Shown in pieces: positions 40,301 through 52,300 of a stretch of 64,000 bases of DNA (positions within the stretch are counted from its first letter, which is position 1; every line of letters begins with the position of its first letter). The notes beneath the pieces were generated by a model. That model was not told the DNA's origin. It saw nothing but the letters and a program-made list of their open reading frames with translations, and searched no databases. The DNA comes from Agelas oroides. Lineage: Eukaryota; Porifera; Demospongiae; Agelasida; Agelasidae. The DNA is taken from the NCBI GenBank assembly GCA_949130485.1, contig OX422185.1, positions 16,805,011-16,869,010 on the forward strand. The letters are read 5' to 3'. The translations under genes and the position numbers were made by a program.

Positions 40301-43300
40301 TGTTGAGCGACTTGCTACATTTTTTTTTAGTTTATGCTGATTTTAGCTGAGTACCCATCTTTGAATAACCTCAAAGTAAATACTTATGTATGTAGTTGCA
40401 GCACCTGTATGTGGAAATGACATTACTGGTATGTGCATGGGTTTGTTGACCTGCACACCAAATTGTATGAAGACCTACAAAGTTTACCTAGTGCAACCAC
40501 CCATGTGCACTTCCTGGTGTGGCTAGTATTCCCCCTTCCTCCACATAACCCCATTATTGTGAAGGTACATCAGGGTCAACATGTGTCTGTTAGCTATGTA
40601 GTGTAATCTACAGCTAGTTCTGGGGCCAAGCCTATGATGGCCTCTCCTGTTTGAGTACACCATACACCTCCTAGTTAGTCAACAATGAAAGCTGGTGTAA
40701 GTCCAGTTACTAAGCCCACTGACTCATTGTGAAAAGCATTTCCTCCTCACTCTCATAGCTCAAAGCAATGGCTGATACACAAGGCTTGAGAAAAGCCAGT
40801 GAATTAAGAATCTAGATTAGTCTGGCGCCACTTGTTACTAAAACAAAGTTATTGCCATTTTGGAAAGTCATGTCCTTGAATAGTATCCACACAAATCACA
40901 TACTGAAATTCGTAGTTTCAGCTCAGCTTGAGAGAATATGGATTACTGCTCAAGTGAACTAAGACATGAGACTTGTAGCCTCATACCCCAGGCCCACCCA
41001 AAATTTTGGGAATAGGGCCTGGTCACAATTACAAAATTTCTTGTATGTCCTGAGTCAGTGTATTATTTAGCAATTATGTGATCATGTTGTAGCCAGCTAC
41101 TGTTGACATTCTGTGAAGAGTGTGGTAGCCTCATTCTCATTCTCAAATGGTCTTGGAATGAGGCTACTACTTTCACGTGGTCAAGAATTTCGTAATTAGT
41201 AATGGAAGAATGTGATTCGTCTACCCCAAATTCCTGGTGTTTCGGATGGGGCCTGGGGACAAGGCTATGAAACATCACAGGTATACATATAAATTAACAT
41301 TGTGTAAGTGGAACTAATTGTGGACATGGCTGTCAATTACTGTTAACATGCCAGTCTATATCATGAAACACAGAACAGATGATGTTTGCTCGCTACCAAA
41401 CTTGTTTACAAGTTCAACTGAAGGGAACATACGTATCTGGAAGAAACCGCAGTCTCCTGGAAGACATATATGGATATTATTGATACACTATACACACTAC
41501 AGAAGCAGCATCAACCAGCAGCTTTCTTCTTCTCATGTTAAGTAATCCACCAAGCCACATCCAATCGTTGTTTAGCATTCTTCTTTGGAGAGTGCAAAGG
41601 TCACTTGTGGTTGAAGCGCACAACTGCTGAAAGAGACGTAGACCACACTTGGTTGTCCTACGTACATATAGCTGACCAAAGAGTCGTTCATGGGGATTTC
41701 AGGACGATATGGTCGTAGAGTACAATGTAGAAAGCCACAATACCTCGTTCACATTTTCCAGTTATGCCCACTTCTGTTAGTCACGTGACCCTACGTTGCG
41801 ATCACATGAAGATTGAATCCCATGCCTTAGTCGCCCTGAGTGGTATATGTGCATGGATGCAGCAGTGTCTATAAGTGTATATGAGTCCCACTCTTAACAA
41901 AAGTTCAGTGATATGGCACTTTGACATTGGTGATGCACTCTAAATATTCCACAGAATAATATTCAGTTTCTATCAGGGACTGTCACATATGATTTTTGTT
42001 AACCCACACACCAGCCCATATAAAGACCTGCAATGTGGAATGGTGGGTGCACCCACCCATGTGCATGCACTTGCAGGTATAATAACAGTACTCAACATGC
42101 CTAACATATAGACTAGTATCCCCCTCCTCCCCCACTGTTAGATGGTACATCAATTTCAGAGTCTACTGCCATGTCTCCTGTTACCTCAGTGGTAGAATCT
42201 ACAGCTGCATGGTTCTGGGGCCAAGCCTATGATAGCCTGTCCCATTTGAGTACACCATACACCTCTGTCTTTGTTAGTCAACACAGAAGGCTGGTCGACG
42301 TAGGTCCAGCTACAAAGCCCACTGACTTATTGGTGCCCATATTTCATGTACATACATTTACTTTGTTGTACCCATGTTTCATATGACTGTAGCTTGTTTC
42401 CTATGTGGAGGGTGGTATGTACGTATGTGTCTTACCTAGAGGATGGCATGTACGTGTATGTGTGTTTCCTATGTGGAGGGTGGTATGTACGTATGTGTCT
42501 TACCTAGAGGATGGCATGTACGTGTGTGTGTGTTTCCTATGTGGAGGGTGGTATGTACATATTTGTCTTACCTAGAGGATGGTATGTACGTGTGTGTGTG
42601 TTTCCTATGTGGAGGGTGGTATGTACGTATGTGTCTTACCTAGAGGATGGTATCTACATGTGTGTGTGTTTCCTATGTGGAGGGTGGTATGTACGTATGT
42701 GTCTTACCTAGAGGATGGTATGTACGTGTGTGTGTGTTTCCTATGTGGAGGGTGGTATGTACGTATGTGTCTTACCTAGAGGATGGCATGTACGTGTATG
42801 TGTGTTTCCTATGTGGAGGGTGGTATGTACGTATGTGTCTTACCTAGAGGATGGCATGTACGAGTATGTGTGTTTCCTATGTGGAGGGTGGTATGTACGT
42901 ATGTGTCTTACCAAGAGGATGGCATGTACGTGTATGTGTGTTTCCTATGTGGAGGGTGGTATGTACATATGTGTCTTACCTAGAGGATGGCATGTACGAG
43001 TATGTGTGTTTCCTATGTGGAGGGTGGTATGTACGTATGTGTCTTACCTAGAGTGTGGCATGTACGTGTATGTGTGTTTCCTATGTGGAGGATGGTATGT
43101 ACGTATGTGTCTTACCTAGAGGATGGCATGTACGTGTATGTGTATTTCCTATGTGGAGGGTGGTATGTACATATGTGTCCTACCTAGAGTATGGCATGTA
43201 CGTGTATGTGTGTTTCCTATGTGGAGGGTGGCGTGTACGTATGTATCTTACATAGAGGATGGTATGTACGTGTATGTGTGTTTCCTGTGTTGAGGGTGGT

Positions 43301-46300
43301 ATGTACGTATGTGTCTTACCTAGAGGATGGCATGTACGTGTATGTGTGTTTCCTGTGTGGAGGGTGGTATGTACGTATGTGTCTTACCTAGAGGATGGTA
43401 TGTACGTGTATGTGTGTTTCCTATGTGGAGGGTGGTATGTACGTATGTGTCTTACCTAGAGGATGGTATGTACGTGTATGTGTGTTTCCTGTGTGGAGGG
43501 TGGTATGTACGTATGTGTCTTACCTAGAGGATGGCATGTACGTATATGTGTGTTTCCTATGTGGAGAGTGGTATGTAGGTGTGTGTCCTACCTAGAGGAT
43601 GGCATGTACACTGTACATGTGGATTGAAGACCATCAGGTGATGCACTACACACCTAAATGAAATAAAAATGTGACTCTGATTGTATAGTACCAGTTAGAA
43701 CCAGTTCTGTACGTAGTAACCAATCATGATTTGTAGAAAGATATCATGTGGGTGTGGTCCATCTTCTGAATGTGAAATGTGCTAAATGGGAGTGGTAAGC
43801 AATGTATCTACATCACTGGTTGCTATGGCTTGCAGTCTGTTTATAGCCCATAGTTTCCTGCTCTGGCATGTCTGGTGTTTACTTGTTTACATTGTTGCAT
43901 CCTGTGCAGCTGCCATGCTGCATGCACATGTTCATAGCCCTACATAGCAACATAAATATTTTGTTGCCATGCATTAGACAAGGCGGTATTTTAGCAGTGA
44001 AGATCAACAGCTATAAAGCTTCAGCACCAAAAGAGTATATGGACTAGCTATCCTCATTCCCAGACACCCCCTGTGCTCCAGAACATGAACATGGTAGTCA
44101 TAAAAGCATGGTGAGCCTGGTATCTTTTCTCATGGACTGATGTCAAGAGTAGGAAGGTGGTACAACTGTGAGTGGGGTGTACTGTGGCTCAGAACAGCGA
44201 AAAGGGCAAAGGTATCCGGCAACTTACTGTGTGTATCTAGCTAGCAGGGGGTGACTGTCATGCATACCAAGTCTTGAGTCTTATGTAGTGGAACATAATG
44301 TAAAATGCTACCTGTGTTCTTCAATTTTGCCATTTGCTGAATATGTCATGCTCACATGTGAAAGGATACCAGGCATCCCCGAGTTTACAATGTTCACATG
44401 TGGAAGAGTCTGGGGATGAGGCTAAGAAAGGAGTACACAATCCAACTGTGTAACAAAAAGCTCATGTATGAAGTTTAAGACGTGTTGTATACCCCGGCCA
44501 TGATCAAGTCAGTTAAGCACATTGTTTCGGTGTATATGCAAGTATACACAGCCCTTGCCTGCAACCCTCATTAGTGTACATCTTTAGAGATCTCCACCTT
44601 GGTGTATTCGCTACATGTACGCAATCTCAAAGTTGCACAAATTAACGCAACTTGAGTGCTTACGTATAAATATTTATTGTACATTGGTAGGTTAGTTGTT
44701 AAGATTATTCGTGTACAATATCACAACCACAACTTCCCACCAGTGCACAAGAGTATACTAACTCACAGATATTGCACTGTGTATCCATTATGCTTACTGC
44801 CACTCTCATATGTGGATATATACAAGTGTTGTGGGTGTTCTTTGAAGCTTTTCACGGATATATTCTGAGAGAGGGATGATGCAAGATCAACTGTTTACCA
44901 CCTTTTCCACATGGAACTTGCTAGTACTGAGCTGCAGTGGCTAGCTGCATTCAATTTGCTAGGGCCAAATGACTCTCTATAGCTGTACAACCACTCAGTG
45001 ATGTAAAGTATACCATATCATATATAACTGCTTTATAAGTACCTGTCACTCGGGCACTATACACACCCTCATGCTTCATACTTGTAAACTGGCAACAACC
45101 ATCATCGGGGTGGTGTAACTAGTATGTCTTAAATATTTCATCTAGAAAATAAGATTTGTACTAAATAACTAATTTGATGTTAATGTGGTAAGAATATAGT
45201 ATGTGTAAGAAATACTGATGGTTGATATTTCAAGTACTATACTTCGCCAGTCAGTACATGATGTGTTGAGAGTGTAGTAGTAACTGAGTTTTGTGTTTCA
45301 TTACACAGCCTTGCTGGAAACGTGATAACTGATGCTGGGTGCAGCGTACTTTGTGCAGCTCTGAAAGAATGCAAGAATCTCCAACAACTGTAGTAAGTAT
45401 GAAGTGATTCACTGTTGATAATACCACACCCACATACACAGAGTGTGTTATCATGTTACATACTGTAAAATCAGGATATTAAGCTCCGGTACCTATTTTC
45501 AAAAATGAACAGCCAGAATGGGTGCTTCTTTTCAAGGGGTGCTAATAAATGCATGTAATTTTCTGGTAGTGTGCAGTTGTGGGGGAACAGATTAGCTGTG
45601 ATATATTTTAGGACTAGAGTTTCTTTTTCTGCTAATTTTTGTGCAATGTTTATAGCTTTTGTACAACCAGTGATACTGTCAGCAATCGATCGATTGTTGC
45701 CAACCCCTGCCTACCAATGCAAAGTGCTCAGATCCATGAGAGGATTTTGCTAGTTCCTGGATACCAAGAGGCCTTGCCTAAATTTTGGGTTGTATCTCGT
45801 GTCAATAGCTTGCTTACAATCAGGGATAGACACTGGTGAAAATTAGCCACTACGTTGCTGAATCAGCAAATTCACTTCCATTTGCATGGTAATGGGTTGG
45901 TGCCTATTTTTGTATACGTTGCTTATAAACATGATGTGGTTGTTGTAATCAAAATGGGTGCCTATATTCATGGGGTGCTTATTTTCTATGGGTGCTTATT
46001 ATCCGGATTTTTACGGTATGTATATATATTTATGTGGCCAGTGTGGATGTTGTAGGGAAATATCCTGTTTCTCATTTAAAACCTGCAGATAGTTTTGACC
46101 TGTCAAAATAAACTGCTTGCATACTTTCGAGTTGACAAACTGCATGTTAAATCACCTTTGAAGTGCCATCACTTTCTCACATCCTGAAACAGTTTGGCAA
46201 ATGTGTGCTCTCCTGAGATAGCAACGGAAAAAGGTTTAGAGTTTGCCAGTGCACAAATCGTTACATGATCAATTTTGCAATGTCTTCCTACCCACAATAA

Positions 46301-49300
46301 GTTGAAGCCACTTTCACTGTAAGAAACAGGCCTGCTTATGGCTTATACCGTAAACTCTGGTTAATAGGCGCACCTTGCTATTAGGTGCATATTATTTATT
46401 AGGTGCATGCGTCCTTCCTTGTACACGTACGGCATCATTCATTAGGCACATGTGCATTAAATAGAGTACACGACCACGGCGGCGCGGTGAGAGGTCGAGT
46501 GAAAACCATAGTACCACGAGCACGCAGTACACTTGATAGTCATCTTGAAGTCAAAGAAAGAGCTACACAGGTATTTCCCGCTTCTGGCGGACACAAAGTC
46601 ACAAGCCACATCCTTGCGGCTTTACGACGGGACTCGGTAAATTTCTCCCGTACGACGCGTAGAGTACATACAATGGCTGCGAGTCACGGTCTCTTCGAGA
46701 AGGATGGAGCTTTCAGATTTCATGTCGATACTTGCCAGGTGAACGGCTGAACGCATGTCCACTGCACACTCAGTCCGGCCCGCCTGTAGGGCGTGGCTTT
46801 CATTGCATCCCTTATTTAGTGCATATCCTCTATTAGGCGCATATTAGCTTACCACTTACGGTTATAAGCGCATGCGCTTATCAACCAGAGTCTACGGTAA
46901 CAGTGCACCTTTTGTCATCTTTTACAGTAGAATATCATGGGATAAATCTGGTTGTTTATGGCTGCTGTACCAAGTGGCTTTTGTGCCATTGTAGCTACAT
47001 GTGTACTTGCCTCAATCACGAGCTCCGAACTACGTGGGAGGGATTCCATGCATACCTACGTACGATTAAGTTGTTCATGTCTACCCTTGATGTCACACAC
47101 GTGATAAAATGTACCAAGAGGGCCTGGGAATGAGGCTAGCTTCAAAGCAAGTTAGGAGGAGTATCTTTGACCACACAATTACCTGAAGACCGGTCAAGTT
47201 GTAAAGTGTTCAAGCAAAGGATCTAGTGCACTACTTGTGATTGTGTCCCTCCCCCCAGTTCATCATGTCTAGGTTGCATTTACTGGTAAAATACCAGCTA
47301 AATTCAGTACTGGTTGTTACATTTGCACCTGGCAAGGCTTATTATACACTTCATACCTCGTGTGGAACTTAAGATTTTGTCTTCTAGCTCAGTTATACTG
47401 CTGGTTATGATGATTGTGCACTGCGAAGTGTTGTATCCCCCCTTCACCCCTAGTTGTGCTGAAAATCAACTATAACACAAAATTTAGCCTGTGTCTGGCA
47501 GAGTAAACCATTGCTAGGGTATGCTTGGTATATATGTCCTGCAGTAGTTCTGTCGTCAGATAATTGAATTAGTGTTTTCACATTGAACGTATTTATGATC
47601 CTAACAACATATGTAATTCTTGTGGCTATAATTGGACATGCAGTGTAATATCATTCTCAGCAATGTGCAGACAGCTGTGGAACTTCAGGACCAAACAACA
47701 GTCATACTCAGCATGGCTGTTTCTTGCTGACATTTAGCGATTAATTAAACGCGTGTAAGTACACTTGCGGTACACAGTGGACACGCCCCCACAGCTAATC
47801 TGAAACTTTGGCAGTTTATAAAACTCTCAGGCATGCTAGCCATGCCTAGAATTCGCCAATTTATATTCCTAACAGTTCATACATGCCATGGTAACAGCCC
47901 TGGATGCAACTGCACAACTGGAGTGCTTTACAAAACCATTTGCGCAGCTGCTTCAAGGCACAACCTTGCACATGGGTGTAATTAGTACCTGTGTATGTCT
48001 TACCATGGGAAGCGCTTCAGCGGGACGGCTCTGCAGGAAACAAGTACTTAAGGATACAGGTAGTTAATTTACCGCCGAGCTAAACAGTACTTATTTTTCT
48101 AGAGAGTTACAAGCTCTTAAAATAAAGATAATTAACTCAGTAATGTATGTGAGGAGAGGCTGCTAAAGGCAAACAGCAGTGTATAAATGTACATAATAAG
48201 TGCTGAGAGTTCTGTTCCAGCTTATGTGACAACTGATGGACTTGATGACCCCCCAAGATTGTTCGCAGTGGCAGCTGGGCAACCGTGGTGAGACGTTCAA
48301 CTGTGGTGAGACATTCAACTGTCATCTCCATTACTCCACCAATGTTTTCATCTAGGAGAAACACAGAGAGAGTGTATAGTACATAAAATACAGCATAATC
48401 CACAGGCTCAGTGCTATGTTGAGATGAAAATTAGTTTTGAGCACTATATAGACATAGCATACAAGAAACCATCCATAGGATGATTCGGCCCAAGAGCCTT
48501 CGTCAGCGTGCCCTGCTGTTCTGATGATCTGGCAGAGTTGCTACTGTGATTAGACTTTTGAAGTCTGTGGTCTGAGAATAAATTCATGCCTGTACTCCTG
48601 TATGCCCACTCTAACGTAGGGCTTTACAATCAGCATACTCAGCTGCCATAGGATGATTTTGGGTGTGCCAATTACTGCTGCACGTGGATTGAGAAATCTA
48701 GAGATGTGTCATGCTTCTATATACCACCAGCTTGACAACCTCACTGTGTATGTGATGTCTCAGGACCTCCTATGCCAGAATGTTTACAAAGCAGCATGTT
48801 CGGTACACTTGGGACTGACCAACTAAGTTTGAATTTTAATAATCATAAACCACCCTCAACCCCAGTGTTAACCTATACCTTCACGGCACATGTCAAAATC
48901 TCCCAGACCTTCCCTTCCCTATTTGTACACTGCAAAAATGGAAGTGTAGGTCTGAGAATGGGACTATGCAGTCCACACACCAAAGTTTAGTCTCACGCCC
49001 ACTGGCTCGCGAGACTACCCAAAGCTTAACAGCGCCGGATCCAAACCCTGGAACACGACTGAAAAAGATGATCAGGGAACTCAACTGGAAATTCTTTGTT
49101 GGTATTCTAGCTAGTGTGCTCTATGTATCTTTATAGACTCCCTCTTCTCCCAATAAAACCAGCCTTGCTGCATTACCAGGCATCAACGGGTGAACATGCC
49201 TAACGGGTACATTCAATATAGTACCCCCCCCCCCCCCCCCCCCCGCCCCCCCTTTTGGTAGTGCATACCGCACTACAAAAAATAAGTACTGTATTAGCTT

Positions 49301-52300
49301 TCTACCAACTTACAAGTTCATGCTTTTCTCTCGCAAGAGCCACTCTCTGCTTCTGCTGAAGCACTTCTGGTTAGCGGTGACAGTGTCAGTTACTTGAAGA
49401 AGCATTGGTTGACTTGGACAGCATGTCATCGGTGTCCTTCATTGGATTTCGCTATTTTTTTCGCTGAAATGTACAGCTGGCTCTTCTCTACAATTTTAGT
49501 TTGCCAACATGGTTCCAGCGGTCACGCTCTGATCACGCAAAGCCTGAGAAAAGCTCAGGAAATAAACTGGAAGTGTGGTTGCTAAGTATTGCTAACCGCA
49601 GGAAAAAATTTGGGAGGCGTGTCGTAATGTCCACACGTGATTGTATCGAAAACAGCTGTACTTGTCAGACTGCATACGAATGTCTAGAGACTGTATGCTA
49701 ATTAAATTATTGCCACACGTCTACATATAACATTTTAAGTGATAGGAAGATGATCACATTTTGTTGCTGAAGTTTCACAACTGTTTTCATTTTTTGGAGG
49801 ATGTAGAAAGCACTGCCATGTCAAATGCATGGCTGCAGAATGATGTTGCTAGGGTCATGAACAAGTTCTCGATGAAAAACACTAATGCTTGGCAGCTGCA
49901 CAGGATGCAGCAATTATCTGACCACAAGTAAACACTGCTTGGGAATGTCCTATATTATGTATGTATGTACACTTTGAAACAAATAACCATAGCTTTGTTG
50001 ACTTTCCCAGGCTTTCTCTTCATCCAGTTTTTAATCACCTACAGTATGAAACAGTGGGTGGATCCAGAGAAAGCCTGGTTCATTACCTTTGTCACGTGAA
50101 TAACAGCGATGTCTACCTATGGATACACAGAGAGGAGGAAGGGGTCCCCAACTGTAAAAATGAGTTTGAGGCCTCTTCTTGTAGTGTCTTTCCAAGCACT
50201 GAAGTTCCAAATGTTGGCAAGTGGAAAACTTGTTCAGGACAAAGAATGGTTGTACAAAAGCGGTCAGGGACCCTTCCTACGTACCTGCTTCCTCTACATA
50301 GGGAAGGCTTTCCTATGTACAGGAAGCAGATACTCTGTATTTTCTGCCTGAAAACAAAGCAATGGGTGTACACATCCAAGTAGTGCTAGTTTCAAAGTCC
50401 TTGTTTAGAGAGAATTTTCTTTCTCCCTTCCTCCCCCTACATGTTTACATGTTGTAAGCAATCAAAAACTGTGGGGGTGTATACAGCCAAGATGACTTGA
50501 ATACTGGAATAAAAACTCCTTCTCCACTTCAGACACAAACTGGCTTAGAAAACGAGGAACATATTAGGCATAGTGAACTTGCTTACAGGATGACGAATCA
50601 AGTCACAGTCAATTAATGCCGCTTTCTAGAAGGATTCAGAGCATATACTCAGATCTCCCATTGTGATTTACAATAGTTTCTGCTGGCTAGCACCAATAAA
50701 TGTGACATGCCACCAACCAAACCATGAGCCTACACATCAACTGACACTCTCAGATTAGTTGCTTCATGCTAAGGTGCTTAGGAATATCATCCTAAATACT
50801 GTATAAATTGGGATCCCCTCATACGAACTAGATTGCTCCTTAGTCTTTAAATACCAATACTGTACTCATCCATTGCACTATGCTTATATCTTAATGGGAG
50901 GAAATGAGGGCCTAATAGCAAAACACACCTGACAGCAAAGTGATTTAACGGATTATTAACTGCACGTTGGACTGTGCTTTATTTACAATATGGTCAAATA
51001 ACACATTATCTTTTTTATCGTCCCATTCTCTTTTGCAGGAATTTGATCTTATTTCTCTAAATGTTTAGGATTTTTCTCCATTAATGGCTTGATTTGTTCA
51101 AATCTTTAGTGAAGCTGCCTAAATTTAGGCACTTTGGGCAAATTTTAAGTACATAAGGATGCCTAAATTTAGGCAGCCATAATTTATAAGGTCTTCAGTT
51201 TCAGCTAATCTTTAGCAGTGCCTGCCTAAATTTAGGCAGCCATGCTATGGAGGTAGTCTAAATGGTGCACATAAATGTGCCCTGCCTAAATTTAGGCATC
51301 TCATCAATTTTGAAGCAAAATAATGCAAATCTACAGGCATTTATTGATAAAATTTTGGATGATGTGCTGCCTAAATTTAGGCAGCACGCTAAATATTTAG
51401 AAGATTTTTACTTAACTCTTTGCACTTTGCTAAAGATTTTGCACAAAATATCAAAAATTGTGCAAAAGAGAATGGGACGGTACAAAAAATAATGTGTTAA
51501 ATTTAGATGTAGCTCATGATCTTCCAAATATGTTATGCTTCTATTCCTGGTCATGTGATTTTGTGCTCGGTCACATGACTATTGTCTATTCCTGGTCATG
51601 TGATTATTGTGCTTGCTCACATGACCTTGTAATTGCTTTGCTATAACCTACACTCAGATTTAGTAGCTAGCTTCATGCTAACTAAAGGTAATGTGCTCAA
51701 CTACTGTGTGAATGACATCCTTGTATATGAACTATATATTCCTCATTAGTCAAGTCCAGAGCTTCATGGTCAAAAAATGAGTGTCAATATGATTCCGTAC
51801 TAGTACCACCTATGATTTGATTGCCTTGTTCCCAGGCCGTTCCCGCCTCCAGCTTTTGATCACTTGCAGTATGCAAAAACGGAGGGGGAAGGCCGAGCAT
51901 TTTAATAGCATGAAGCGCTACGAACATAGCAATAGACTCTCATACAGTTTGTGTACGCCAAGCTCTTAGTTTGTTAGCAGTTTATGACAATAGCAGCAGT
52001 CTGAAGACGTAGAGAGCAGTGAAGAAAGTGCTTGACTCAACAGTGGTGGTCTCGAGCTTGAACAGTTCACACGGAGTTCACCTACAGTTTTAGTGGGAGC
52101 CAGAGGTAGTTACCATCGAAGAAAATGCTAGTACTCGCTCAACATCAAAAACCACTTGCATTCACCAGAAAGTTCATGATGTAATGGGGTGGGACATTTC
52201 AGTCGATCTTGTTTTCAGTCTCAACAGATAAGTAGGCCTCTCAAGATCTTGGTCTTTGCTATTGTCCAGGAAAGGGTCACAGATCATTTTGATTGAAGAT

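Noticed and set aside
41318-41545. 75-codon ORF identical in both copies of duplication C
   Set aside because: The surrounding non-coding DNA is almost equally identical, so conservation reflects recency; there is no domain or splice context.
42443-43595. Series of 66-134 codon ORFs with repeated Cys/Tyr/Val-rich peptides
   Set aside because: They are translations of the 68-bp minisatellite in shifting frames; the unit length is not divisible by three.
46403-46750. 115-codon ORF
   Set aside because: It is wholly inside a TA-flanked MITE and has no transposase or other family features.
49961-50383. 140-codon ORF
   Set aside because: It crosses a dispersed repeat that also occurs at 56434-56600, with a palindromic internal region, and shows no domain.
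51116-51383. CRISPR-like spaced palindromes
   Set aside because: Spacing is irregular (44-85 bp), there are no cas genes, and the setting is a TIR element in animal DNA.
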